The translations under genes were made by a program, and so were the position numbers. 23,674 nucleotides of DNA. It comes from JAGLTQ01 sp964605385 (GTDB taxonomy: Bacteria > Pseudomonadota > Gammaproteobacteria > UBA6429 > Thiohalophilaceae). Position 1 is the first letter of the stretch. Every line of letters starts with the position of its first letter. Of this stretch, positions 1 to 8,009 are shown piece after piece. The notes beneath the pieces are model-generated. The model was not told the DNA's origin, did not search any database, and worked only from the letters and a program-made list of their open reading frames with translations. The stretch lies in NCBI GenBank assembly GCA_964605385.1, contig CAZSCK010000041.1:1-23674 (forward strand), given 5' to 3'.

Positions 1-50
1 CCCCATTTAAATAAATTTATATCTAGCTGCTATATCGATAAAACCGAGCT

Positions 51-518
51 TTATTTATGGTACGGATGACCTTTGAGAATAGCCGTGGCGCGATAGAGTT
101 GTTCAGCAAGAACAACCCGAACTAAAGGGTGTGGTAATGTTAATTTCGAGAGAGAGATTTTTTGTTGAGCTTGTTTTAAGCAATCTGGTGCCAAGCCTTC
201 CGGGCCACCGATCAGTATTGCAATGTCCTGGCCTGAGCCTTGCCAGCTTTTTAATTCTTGAGCCAACTCTTCAGTTGAACAAGCTTTACCCAGTACATCC
301 AGGGCAACAATTTTTGCCCCTTTGGGAATAGCTGCCAGCATTTTTTCACCTTCTTGTTGCGTAAGGCGTTTAATATCACTGTTTTTACCACGTTTACCCG
401 CGGCAATTTCAACAAGCTTAATTTTGCTTTCAGGCGGCATACGCTTTGCGTATTCCGTAAACCCCTGCTCAACCCAACTCGGCATGCGCGTGCCAACGGC
501 AATAAGATAGATCAGCAT
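51..518 (-). CDS. rlmH: 23S rRNA pseudouridine(1915) N3-methyltransferase RlmH
   Basis: SPOUT-class SAM-dependent methyltransferase that methylates pseudouridine 1915 in helix 69 of 23S rRNA on assembled 70S ribosomes. The 155-residue length is normal for the family. The SAM-binding IGGPEG loop is at residues 103-108. The C-terminal knot LPHPLVRVVLAEQLYRA (128-144) and the invariant HPYHK ending are present. It starts only 8 bases after the rsfS stop, so it is almost certainly co-transcribed and shares the conserved nadD-rsfS-rlmH order. No strong Shine-Dalgarno is visible before the ATG, which suggests translational coupling to rsfS. The 50 bases between its stop and the left edge hold nothing I can call; mrdA, the usual next gene, would lie outside. 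Confidence 0.97.
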   Translation of the reverse strand: MLIYLIAVGTRMPSWVEQGFTEYAKRMPPESKIKLVEIAAGKRGKNSDIKRLTQQEGEKMLAAIPKGAKIVALDVLGKACSTEELAQELKSWQGSGQDIAILIGGPEGLAPDCLKQAQQKISLSKLTLPHPLVRVVLAEQLYRATAILKGHPYHK

Positions 519-526
519 AATAAAAA

Positions 527-871
527 CTATCTACGAGAATTTGTTGGGCTATCTTCACCCCAAAGTTTTTCGAGGTTATAAAATTCTCGAATGGAGGGTT
601 GCATAACATGCACAACCACATCACCTAAATCAACCAAAACCCATTCATTACTGTCATCGCCTTCAATTCCCAATGCAGGTGAACCGGCTTTTTTTGCTTT
701 ATCAGCAACACTGTTTGCCAGTGCTTTTACCTGGCGAGAGGTATTACCGCTGGCAAAAATCATAATATCTGTAACACTACTTTTATCAATAACATCTAAT
801 ATTTTAATATCGATACCTTTGATATCTTCTAAAGCCTCAACTGCCAGTTCACAAAGTTCTTTTGTATTCAT
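527..871 (-). CDS. rsfS: Ribosome silencing factor RsfS (RsfA/YbeB family)
   Basis: Binds ribosomal protein uL14 on the 50S subunit and blocks joining with 30S, lowering translation during starvation (family knowledge). The 114 residues match the family length. The typical core is seen: a DIMIFASGNTSRQVKALA stretch, then GIEGDDSNEWVLVDLGDVVVHVM and a C-terminal REFYNLEKLWG. It lies between nadD and rlmH, 9 bases downstream of nadD's stop and 8 bases before rlmH, in the standard gammaproteobacterial order. There is no sign of truncation or unusual composition. Confidence 0.96.
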   Translation of the reverse strand: MNTKELCELAVEALEDIKGIDIKILDVIDKSSVTDIMIFASGNTSRQVKALANSVADKAKKAGSPALGIEGDDSNEWVLVDLGDVVVHVMQPSIREFYNLEKLWGEDSPTNSRR

Positions 872-880
872 AATTTAACC

Positions 881-1507
881 TTAATAAATATTTTGCTGTT
901 GGATCAGTGTTAGTACTGAATCCGGTAAAAAAAATTGTATATCCTGACATTGCTGCCATTGCCTGCGTATCTCTGTTGCCGATATATCCAACTGTGTAAC
1001 AGCTACAAATGATACGCCGCCACTTTGTTTTTTATTTAAATCATCAGCATCCGTTAAACGATGCTTGATTTTTGAAAACAAAAGTTTATTTAACTTAGTA
1101 TGACCATCTGTTGTTGGACGTCGCATAACAACAATATTGGCCAAATCAAAAATAGTTTCCCATTTGTACCATTGTGCTAAACCATTAAAGGAATCCATAC
1201 CCAGGATTAAACATAACGCTTCAGTTTTAAAGTCATGTTTCAAACTGATTAATGTATCCACCATATAAGATGGACCATCACGACGAATTTCCCGATCATC
1301 CGCAGTAAACCTGGCCTGCCCTGCTATAGCCGCACGAACCATTGCCAATCTCTGCAATGGTTCGGCTACAGGTGTATTTCTATGTGCAGGTTCACCACAA
1401 GGAATAAATCGAATTTCATCTAACGATAAACGTTGCTGCACATCTAATGCAGTACGCAAGTGTCCATAGTGAATGGGATCAAATGTTCCACCTAGAATAC
1501 CGATCAT
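881..1507 (-). CDS. nadD: Nicotinate-nucleotide adenylyltransferase NadD
   Basis: Cytoplasmic enzyme that joins ATP and nicotinate mononucleotide to give deamido-NAD, the committed adenylation step of NAD synthesis. The nucleotidyltransferase signature GGTFDPIHYGH is at residues 6-16 and the second ATP-binding motif ISATEIR at 175-181. Both are intact, and 208 residues is a usual length. It starts 6 bases after proA, so the two genes are probably one transcript; rsfS follows 9 bases later. The ATG at 1507 places the GGTFDP motif at the expected distance from the N-terminus. Confidence 0.97.
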   Translation of the reverse strand: MIGILGGTFDPIHYGHLRTALDVQQRLSLDEIRFIPCGEPAHRNTPVAEPLQRLAMVRAAIAGQARFTADDREIRRDGPSYMVDTLISLKHDFKTEALCLILGMDSFNGLAQWYKWETIFDLANIVVMRRPTTDGHTKLNKLLFSKIKHRLTDADDLNKKQSGGVSFVAVTQLDISATEIRRQWQQCQDIQFFLPDSVLTLIQQQNIY

Positions 1508-1513
1508 GAAAAA

Positions 1514-2779
1514 CTACTTTCGAATATGGCCATCGCCAATCACGATATATTTTTGCGAAGTTAAACCTTCCAAACCAACTGGACCACGAACATGAATTTT
1601 ATCGGTACTAATACCTATCTCAGCACCCAGGCCATATTCAAAACCATCAGCAAAACGTGTTGAAGCATTAATCATCACTGAGCTGGAATCAACTTCCTGC
1701 AGAAACTGACGTGCAATAGTAATATTCTCCGTCATTATGCTTTCTGTATGACCCGAACCGTGTTTGTGGATATGCTCAACCGCTTCTGCAAAACCTTCAA
1801 CCACGCGAATAGAAAGAATAGGAGCAAGATACTCTTCATCCCAGTCTTCTTCTGTTGCGGCTTTAATGCCTGGTAAAATTTCTTGCGTAATTTCACACCC
1901 ACGTAACTCAACACCTTCGTCAATATACTTTTGACCAAGTTCAGGTAAAACATCTTCTGCAACCGCAGAACTCACAAGTAATGTTTCCATTGTATTACAG
2001 GTACCATAGCGTTGTGTTTTTGAATTAAACGCAACACTTATGGCTTGATGTAAATTAGCATCATCATCAATATAAACATGACAAACACCGTGGAGATGTT
2101 TAATCACAGGCACACGAGCATCTTCACTAATGCGTTTAATTAAACCTTTGCCTCCACGTGGCACAATGACATCAACATAATCTTGCATTGTGATCAGTTC
2201 ACCCACAGCAGCACGATCAGTCGTCTCAACAACCTGAACCGTTGCTTTTGCTAAACCCGCTTTTTCAAGTCCATCATGTATGCACCTGGCGATGGCTTGA
2301 TTTGAATGCATGGCTTCAGAGCCACCACGTAAAATTGCCGCATTACCTGACTTCAGACATAACGCCGCCGCATCAGCCGTTACATTAGGGCGAGATTCAT
2401 AAATAATTCCAATCACACCTAAAGGCACGCGCATTTTTCCAACTTGGATTCCACTTGGGCGATAATTCAAATCCGTTATTGCGCCAACAGGATCAGCTAA
2501 AGCAACAATCTGGCGAATCCCTTCGGCCATACCTGCGATGCGTTCATCATTTAATTCAAGCCGATCTAATAAGGCTTCATCTAAACCCGACTTCGCACCT
2601 GCATCCATGTCCTTTTTATTCGCTGCCAACAATTCTTCACTGCGAGATTCAATCGCCTCCGCAATTGCTAACAAGGCCGTATTTTTTTGCCCTGTATTTG
2701 CACGGTTTAATTCTCGAGACGCAGCGCGTGCCTGTTGGCCGAGCTCATTCATGTATTTTTTAATATCCATCACATTCAT
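1514..2779 (-). CDS. proA: Glutamate-5-semialdehyde dehydrogenase ProA (gamma-glutamyl phosphate reductase)
   Basis: NADPH-dependent reductase that converts gamma-glutamyl phosphate to glutamate-5-semialdehyde in proline synthesis. The 421 residues match the family. The catalytic cysteine lies at about residue 261 in RYGTCNTMETLLV, and the aldehyde-dehydrogenase-like core IGIIYESRPNVT (123-134) is clear. The start is ambiguous. The ATG at 2779 has AGAAG immediately beside it, while an in-frame ATG at 2770 has the same AGAAG about 9 bases upstream and may be the true start. The partner proB is not in this window. proA sits between holA and nadD, as proA precedes nadD in Pseudomonas. A structured repeat fills the gap on its upstream side. 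Confidence 0.96.
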   Translation of the reverse strand: MNVMDIKKYMNELGQQARAASRELNRANTGQKNTALLAIAEAIESRSEELLAANKKDMDAGAKSGLDEALLDRLELNDERIAGMAEGIRQIVALADPVGAITDLNYRPSGIQVGKMRVPLGVIGIIYESRPNVTADAAALCLKSGNAAILRGGSEAMHSNQAIARCIHDGLEKAGLAKATVQVVETTDRAAVGELITMQDYVDVIVPRGGKGLIKRISEDARVPVIKHLHGVCHVYIDDDANLHQAISVAFNSKTQRYGTCNTMETLLVSSAVAEDVLPELGQKYIDEGVELRGCEITQEILPGIKAATEEDWDEEYLAPILSIRVVEGFAEAVEHIHKHGSGHTESIMTENITIARQFLQEVDSSSVMINASTRFADGFEYGLGAEIGISTDKIHVRGPVGLEGLTSQKYIVIGDGHIRK

Positions 2780-2801
2780 CTTCTATTAAATTTTAGTCTT
2801 T

Positions 2802-2919
2802 ACTGTCATTGCGCGTCAGAACTGAAAAAACATTTTTCAGTTCTGACGCGGCAATCTCATGATAATATCGCTAATACCATGAGATTGCTGCAGTCACTTT
2901 GTGACTTCGCAATGACAGT
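2802..2919. repeat. Cloverleaf-like palindromic repeat (MITE/REP-type element 1) between holA and proA
   Basis: Outer arms ACTGTCATTGCG (2802-2813) and CGCAATGACAGT (2908-2919) are perfect 12-bp inverted repeats. Three hairpins lie inside. One has an 18-bp perfect stem at 2812-2829 and 2833-2850 with loop ACA. One has an 11-bp stem, GCAATCTCATG (2851-2861) and CATGAGATTGC (2878-2888). One has a 6-bp stem, AGTCAC-TTT-GTGACT (2892-2906). The hexamer AGTCTT occurs at both borders (2795-2800 and 2917-2922), a possible target duplication that overlaps the right arm. The TCATTGCG/CGCAATGA ends resemble a widespread class of bacterial intergenic palindromes. It begins 8 bases past the holA stop. There is no room for a protein, so it would be mobilised in trans if at all. 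Confidence 0.8.
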
Positions 2920-2926
2920 CTTCAAA

Positions 2927-3970
2927 TTATCTGGTCGCTATTTGTTCTGCGCTCAGCGGAAACAAAGCAACACCTGCTATCCGTAATGTTAATTGTAGCA
3001 ACTCATCCCACGGTTTGCCCGTCGCCAGGCCTTTACACATACGTTCAATTCGACCAGCAACCAATAAAAATGCCTGCCAGCGTTTTAAACCATGACGTTT
3101 CAAGCCTGCATTCAGAACAACTTTTCGTTTATCCCAAATTCGATGTTGCTTAAAAACCTGCTCTAAATTTTGTCCTTTTGAAACAGCATTTGCCATTTTT
3201 TCTAACATGCGAAGTTGATACATCAAAGCACCTAATACGTGCAATACATCCTCACCTTCAGCTTTTAAACCATGCAATATGCGAGAAACGCGAACAGCAT
3301 CACCTTGTAAAGCAACATCAACCAACGCAAAAGCATCAAAGCGAGCACTATCACTCACAGCATCAAGCACTTGCTCAGCATTGATAGGGCCTTCGCCATA
3401 GATCATGCATAATTTTTCCAGTTCTTGATCAGCCGCTAATAAGTTACCTTCAACCTGTTCCGCAAGAACAGTGAGCGCATCTTCAGTGGGTTGCAAACCA
3501 CGTACTTGCATACGTCCTTTTAACCATGCTGGTAATTCCTGAATTTCAAGCGGCCACACCGCAAGCGTTGCCCCAACGGCATCTAACGCTTTAAACCATT
3601 TACTCTTTGTTTGACTTGCATCCAACTTACCGGAAACAATTAGCAATAAATTATCTTCCGGTAACTGGCAGGTATAAGCGACTAATGCTTTACTGCCTTT
3701 ATCACCCGGCTTTCCAGTAGGAATACGCAGTTCAATAACTTTTCGTTCTGCAAACAACGACATGCTTCCCGCTGAATGAACGAGTTCATCCCAATCAAAA
3801 CTACGATCAACATGGTGAACTTCACGTTCAGTATAACCTTGCGATTTTGCCGCCTCACGAATCAAGCGTACAGACTCATCTTGCTGAAAAGGCTCATCCC
3901 CACTGATGAAATAAACAGGTTGTAACTGTTTTTCAAGATGTGATTTGAGTTGATTAAAATAGAGTTTCAT
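2927..3970 (-). CDS. holA: DNA polymerase III subunit delta HolA
   Basis: Delta subunit of the clamp-loader complex; it opens the beta sliding clamp during loading. The 347 residues fit the family (E. coli HolA is about 343). The N-terminal VYFISGDEPFQQDESVRLI segment and the later EGNLLAADQELEKL segment are typical of the AAA+-like delta fold, which lacks Walker motifs. It follows lptE with a 1-base gap, so the two are translationally linked. This is the conserved leuS-lptE-holA order. Downstream, the structured repeat at 2802-2919 separates it from proA and may reduce or shape read-through. Confidence 0.96.
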   Translation of the reverse strand: MKLYFNQLKSHLEKQLQPVYFISGDEPFQQDESVRLIREAAKSQGYTEREVHHVDRSFDWDELVHSAGSMSLFAERKVIELRIPTGKPGDKGSKALVAYTCQLPEDNLLLIVSGKLDASQTKSKWFKALDAVGATLAVWPLEIQELPAWLKGRMQVRGLQPTEDALTVLAEQVEGNLLAADQELEKLCMIYGEGPINAEQVLDAVSDSARFDAFALVDVALQGDAVRVSRILHGLKAEGEDVLHVLGALMYQLRMLEKMANAVSKGQNLEQVFKQHRIWDKRKVVLNAGLKRHGLKRWQAFLLVAGRIERMCKGLATGKPWDELLQLTLRIAGVALFPLSAEQIATR

Positions 3971-3971
3971 T

Positions 3972-4514
3972 TTATTTAGAAACTTTATTTTTAGATTTTA
4001 ATGAAAATGTCTTTAATGAGAACATCAAGCGTCGAACCAACTGCAACATTGCAGCTTGCCGCATATCATTGTTAAGACGAGTTTCTTCATCTGCTTTAGC
4101 TAAGACTAAATTCGCATCAAATAAATACTCGCGTTTTTCAGTGATATTTTGTGCCGGTATCAAATCAAGTAGCCGTTGTTTACTTTTTTCCTGCACTTTT
4201 TTAACTAAAATAAAACTTAAGTCATATCTAAGTTCATATTGATTTGCACGCCCTTCACTATTAAGAGATAAAACGCGCTTGGACATACTGTTTTTAGTAA
4301 TATTTAGAACAATATCCGACTCATCCAATACGTTAACTTTCGCAGCAGTTAAAGCGCGTGTTAATTCTCGACCAAGTTCACTATGTTTACTTGTACCTTG
4401 AATTTGTACTTCAGGTAAAACGGCTGAGAGATCCTGACTGCCGCGCAAGTGGAAGCCACAGCTTGTTATTACGAAGCTGAGTAACAATATAAATGTGAGT
4501 TTTATTTTTTTCAT
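3972..4514 (-). CDS. lptE: LPS-assembly lipoprotein LptE (RlpB)
   Basis: Outer-membrane lipoprotein that plugs the LptD barrel and helps insert lipopolysaccharide in the outer leaflet. The N-terminus has a short basic region, a hydrophobic stretch and a lipobox ITSC, with the lipidated cysteine at residue 19 followed by GFHLRG, the usual LptE start of the mature protein. Length 180 is normal. It lies between leuS and holA as in most gammaproteobacteria, but 262 bases separate it from leuS instead of the usual short gap, and that gap carries palindromic element 2. Confidence 0.95.
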   Translation of the reverse strand: MKKIKLTFILLLSFVITSCGFHLRGSQDLSAVLPEVQIQGTSKHSELGRELTRALTAAKVNVLDESDIVLNITKNSMSKRVLSLNSEGRANQYELRYDLSFILVKKVQEKSKQRLLDLIPAQNITEKREYLFDANLVLAKADEETRLNNDMRQAAMLQLVRRLMFSLKTFSLKSKNKVSK

Positions 4515-4596
4515 ATTTTATAAAATTTAATTACTCGGTTATTTCAAGCCGGAATGACGCCCTTCTATTCCAATGCAAGTATGAGTAACAAAGCAA

Positions 4597-4713
4597 GGAT
4601 ATGGAATGGAGGGAACCGAATCACGTCCGTCGGTCACACGGATGTGGCCGTCGAGCAAGCCAGGGATGGCTGTCTTTTGCGCGACGTGATTCGGTTCCCT
4701 TCGTTCCATAGCC
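4597..4713. repeat. Long-stem palindromic repeat with two inner hairpins (element 2) between leuS and lptE
   Basis: Arms at 4600-4627 and 4683-4710 pair over 28 positions with only two non-Watson-Crick positions, both of which become G-U pairs on the minus-strand or plus-strand transcript; GG/CC pairs extend the base to 4597 and 4713. Shared arm core: GGGAACCGAATCACGTC. The loop carries two further hairpins: GGTCACA-CGGA-TGTGGCC (4632-4649, one G-U) and AGCCA-GGGA-TGGCT (4658-4671), the latter with a GNRA-type tetraloop. The segment is visibly more GC-rich than its surroundings. No convincing coding potential; a 71-codon open frame here is a by-product. It lies 64 bases past the leuS stop. 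Probably a dispersed non-autonomous repeat. Confidence 0.78.
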
Positions 4714-4776
4714 GGAGGCCAAGGTCACCCTACAATATCAAACATAACACCTCATTTGATTTTACTTAAACCTAAC

Positions 4777-7230
4777 TTATTTAATAACAATATTTACAAG
4801 CTTACCCGGAACAACAATCACCTTAACAACCTGCTTACCATCAGTGAAACGCTTTACATTTTCATCAGTAACCGCTGCTGTTTCAATTTCATCTTTACTT
4901 GCACTTGCAGGCACTTCGATACGCGAACGCAACTTACCATTCACTTGAACAATAATTTGTAAGCTGTCTTTCACTAAAGCCGACTCATCAACTTTAGGCC
5001 AGGCTTGATCTAATAGTGAACTATCCTGACCTAACGCTCGCCATAACTCATGTGTAATGTGCGGCACTATTGGAGATAACAATAAAACAATCGCTTGCAA
5101 ACTTTCTTGCATCACTGCGCGACCTTGCTCACTATTATCTTTAAACTTCACTAAGGCATTAATTAATTCCATCACAGAAGCAATTGCAGTATTAAAAGTA
5201 AAGCGGCGACCAATATCATCACCTACTTTAGCGATTGTTTCATGCGTTTGGCGGCGTAATGCTTTTTGTCCATCATTCAAAGCAGCTAAATCCAGGGCAA
5301 CAACCTCACCCGCTTCAACATGCTCATAAGTCTGACGCCATAGTCGCTTAAGAAAACGTGACGCACCTTCAACACCTGCATCGCTCCATTCTAAAGATTG
5401 TTCAGGTGGTGCAGCGAACATCATGAATAAACGTGCGGTATCAGCACCATATTGTTCAATCAAACCTTGCGGGTCAACCGTATTCCCTTTTGACTTAGAC
5501 ATCTTGGTACCATCTTTAAGTACCATGCCCTGGGTTAAAAGATTCTTAAACGGTTCATCATTCGTTGTTAAACCAACATCACGCATTAATTTATTAAAGA
5601 AGCGCGCATACAATAAATGCAAAATAGCGTGCTCAATACCACCAACATACTGATCAACAGGCAACCAATAATTAGCACGTTCATCTAACATCGCTTCATC
5701 ATTTCCGGCTGACGCATACCGCGCGTAATACCATGATGATTCCATGAAGGTATCAAAAGTATCTGTTTCACGTTCCGCTTTGCCAGCACATGTTGGGCAC
5801 GTCGTTTCATAAAACTCTGGCATCTTCTTAATTGGAGAACCAACGCCTTCAAATTCAATATCTTCTGGCAACACAACGGGCAAATCTTTTTCGGGTACTG
5901 CAACTTCACCACATTTGCCACAGTTAATAATCGGGATTGGTGCTCCCCAATAACGTTGGCGCGAAACACCCCAGTCACGTAAACGATAAGTTGTGCGTTT
6001 TTCACCGGCGTTTTTTGATTCTAAATAAGCCGCAATTTTTTCAAAGGCACCTTCTGAGGTTAAACCATTGAACTCACCTGAATTTATTAATTGACCTTTT
6101 AAGGTAAACGCAGATTTTGTTAAATTACACTCCTCATCCGCTATTGGCGTTATCACCTGACGAATCGGTAAACCGTATTTTGTTGCAAACTCAAAGTCAC
6201 GTTGGTCATGAGCAGGAACAGCCATTACCGCACCTGAGCCGTAACCCATTAAAACAAAGTTAGCGATAAACACTGGAACATGATCACCGGTTATAGGATG
6301 AATCGCTTTTAAACCTGTATCGATACCTTTTTTCTCCATGGTTTCCATCGAGGCTTCGGCAGTATCTGTTTTTGCACACTCTTTAATAAAAGCAGCAACA
6401 TTTTCAAACTTCGATGCGGCTTCTGTTGCTAATGGATGTTCAGCGGCAACAGCCACATAACTTACACCCATTAATGTATCTGGACGTGTGGTAAATACTT
6501 TTAATTTCTCATCTCGACCATCAATGCCAAAACTAATTTCAACACCTTGCGAACGACCGATCCAGTTACGTTGCATGGTACGCACCTGATCAGGCCAACC
6601 GTCTAAGTTATCTAACTCATCCAACAACTCATCTGCATAGTCCGTAATTTTCATGAACCATTGCGGAATATCTTTTTTCTCAACATCGGTTTCACAACGC
6701 CAGCACTTACCATCAATCACCTGTTCATTGGCAAGTACGGTTAAATCATTCGGGCACCAATTCACACCTGCGGTTTTTTTATAGACCAAACCTTTTTCAT
6801 AAAGTTTAGTAAACAACCACTGCTCCCAACGGTAGTAATCAGGGTCACAAGTTGCAAGTTCACGATCCCAGTCATAACCCAAGCCCAAACGTTTAAGCTG
6901 GTCACGCATGTAATTTATGTTTTCGCGTGTCCATTTAGCAGGAGGCACATTATTTTTGATTGCCGCATTTTCAGCAGGCAAACCAAACGCATCCCAGCCC
7001 ATCGGTTGCAGTACATTTTTTCCCTGCATACGCTGATAACGGCTGATCACATCACCAATGGTGTAATTGCGCACATGGCCCATATGTAACCGCCCACTGG
7101 GGTACGGAAACATTGAAAGACAGTAATATTTTTCTTTATTTGGGTCTTCGACCGCTTTAAAAGCCTTATTGTCTTCCCAGTACTTCTGGATTTCTAATTC
7201 AATTTGTTCGGGTTTATATTCTGATTCCAT
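4777..7230 (-). CDS. leuS: Leucine--tRNA ligase LeuS
   Basis: Class I aminoacyl-tRNA synthetase that charges tRNA-Leu. The HIGH-type signature HMGH is at residues 49-52 and KMSKS at about 575-579, both intact. The inserted CP1 editing domain is represented by GDHVPVFIANFVLMGYGSGA and AHDQRDFEFA, which includes the conserved aspartate that discriminates against norvaline and isoleucine. A zinc-ribbon-like CGKCGEV/CPTCAGK pair lies before KMSKS. The 817 residues are somewhat shorter than E. coli LeuS (860) but within the normal bacterial range. It heads the leuS-lptE-holA cluster and is transcribed divergently from the ybeL-type gene at 7441. No T-box or leader peptide is apparent in the 210-base gap. 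Confidence 0.98.
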   Translation of the reverse strand: MESEYKPEQIELEIQKYWEDNKAFKAVEDPNKEKYYCLSMFPYPSGRLHMGHVRNYTIGDVISRYQRMQGKNVLQPMGWDAFGLPAENAAIKNNVPPAKWTRENINYMRDQLKRLGLGYDWDRELATCDPDYYRWEQWLFTKLYEKGLVYKKTAGVNWCPNDLTVLANEQVIDGKCWRCETDVEKKDIPQWFMKITDYADELLDELDNLDGWPDQVRTMQRNWIGRSQGVEISFGIDGRDEKLKVFTTRPDTLMGVSYVAVAAEHPLATEAASKFENVAAFIKECAKTDTAEASMETMEKKGIDTGLKAIHPITGDHVPVFIANFVLMGYGSGAVMAVPAHDQRDFEFATKYGLPIRQVITPIADEECNLTKSAFTLKGQLINSGEFNGLTSEGAFEKIAAYLESKNAGEKRTTYRLRDWGVSRQRYWGAPIPIINCGKCGEVAVPEKDLPVVLPEDIEFEGVGSPIKKMPEFYETTCPTCAGKAERETDTFDTFMESSWYYARYASAGNDEAMLDERANYWLPVDQYVGGIEHAILHLLYARFFNKLMRDVGLTTNDEPFKNLLTQGMVLKDGTKMSKSKGNTVDPQGLIEQYGADTARLFMMFAAPPEQSLEWSDAGVEGASRFLKRLWRQTYEHVEAGEVVALDLAALNDGQKALRRQTHETIAKVGDDIGRRFTFNTAIASVMELINALVKFKDNSEQGRAVMQESLQAIVLLLSPIVPHITHELWRALGQDSSLLDQAWPKVDESALVKDSLQIIVQVNGKLRSRIEVPASASKDEIETAAVTDENVKRFTDGKQVVKVIVVPGKLVNIVIK

Positions 7231-7358
7231 AAAACTCTGCTATATCTTTGATTTATATACAAATATTTTTCCATTGTTGATCATGAGCACAAAAACCCAT
7301 AAAAATGGAAATTAAGGGTGTAGGATACAGCACACAAGGAATACTCCACAATAAAACT

Positions 7359-7372
7359 CTGATATAGATCAA
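7359..7372 (+). promoter_or_regulatory. FNR/Anr-type box upstream of the ybeL-like gene
   Basis: CTGAT-ATAG-ATCAA differs at one base from the FNR/Anr consensus TTGAT-N4-ATCAA. Its centre is about 44 bases before the start point predicted from the -10 hexamer at 7398-7403, close to the class II activator position of -41.5. Inferred role: oxygen-responsive activation of the rightward transcript. No fnr/anr gene is in the window, so this rests on the match and its position only. Confidence 0.5.
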
Positions 7373-7375
7373 CAC

Positions 7376-7403
7376 TTGTCACTGCTAACTGTGTTCCTAT
7401 AAT
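7376..7403 (+). promoter_or_regulatory. Sigma70-type promoter for the ybeL-like gene
   Basis: -35 hexamer TTGTCA (7376-7381), 16-bp spacer, perfect -10 TATAAT (7398-7403). The predicted start is near 7410, about 30 bases before the ATG at 7441. The FNR-like box abuts the -35 element. It may drive only the ybeL-type gene or also the HPP gene 47 bases further on. Confidence 0.6.
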
Positions 7404-7440
7404 AAGAGATGGGAACAATAATAACGAGGTATGCACAGAT

Positions 7441-7962
7441 ATGGATACAAAAGAAACAAGCGAAAAACTTCTAAAAACCTATCATACAATGTTAGAACAG
7501 GTAAAAGACCTTTGGCACGATGCTGAAGAAAAAGTATTACCCACACTATCAGAAAATATTGAAAAAGCCGCCGAAAAAGCCTCTGAATTAGGTGAATTAA
7601 CAAAAGAAGAAGCTGAAAAACTCGGTGAATACATCAAAAAAGATTTAGAACAAGCAGCGGATTATTTATCTGAAAATGGCCAGCAATTAGAAAACTTAAT
7701 CAAAGATGATCTGGAATTTGCAGAGGTAAAATTTGCCGAAATATTTGCTACTTTAGCGGATAAAACACGCTTGGAACTTGATGCCCTGGCAGAACGAGCC
7801 CGTCAGGTTGGCGTTTGGCATACCGGCGAAATTACCAATGTTGGTGTACTTTATTGCCAAAACTGCGATGAGGTTTTACATTTCAAAAAGCCAGGTCACA
7901 TTCCACCCTGCCCTAAATGCAAAGGAACAGTATTTAAGAAAGTTTTTAATAAGACCTCATAA
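7441..7962 (+). CDS. YbeL-family zinc-ribbon protein (DUF1451)
   Basis: Soluble protein of unknown function. The first ~125 residues are highly charged and helical-looking (EKAAEKASELGELTKEEAEK), suggesting a coiled coil or helical bundle. The C-terminus is a zinc ribbon with ligands C139, C142, C157 and C160 (CQNC...CPKC). The 173 residues and the divergent position beside leuS match E. coli ybeL, so I assign it to that family. A GAGGT Shine-Dalgarno lies about 11 bases before the ATG; the closer ATG at 7431 is out of frame. The gene has its own promoter and an FNR-like box. No catalytic motif is visible; a nucleic-acid or protein adaptor role is possible but unproven. Confidence 0.85.
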   Translation: MDTKETSEKLLKTYHTMLEQVKDLWHDAEEKVLPTLSENIEKAAEKASELGELTKEEAEKLGEYIKKDLEQAADYLSENGQQLENLIKDDLEFAEVKFAEIFATLADKTRLELDALAERARQVGVWHTGEITNVGVLYCQNCDEVLHFKKPGHIPPCPKCKGTVFKKVFNKTS

Positions 7963-8009
7963 ACTAAGGTACTATTAGTTTATATATTAATAACACTAAT
8001 GAAGATATT

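Noticed and set aside
4554..4769. 71-codon open frame on the plus strand between leuS and lptE
   Set aside because: It reads straight through palindromic element 2, has no ribosome site and resembles no protein family; its codons mirror the inverted repeat.
7231..7440. T-box, leader peptide or other attenuation signal before leuS
   Set aside because: No T-box sequence, leucine-rich short frame or terminator/antiterminator pair could be found; only a weak TATATA-type -10 is visible on the minus strand.
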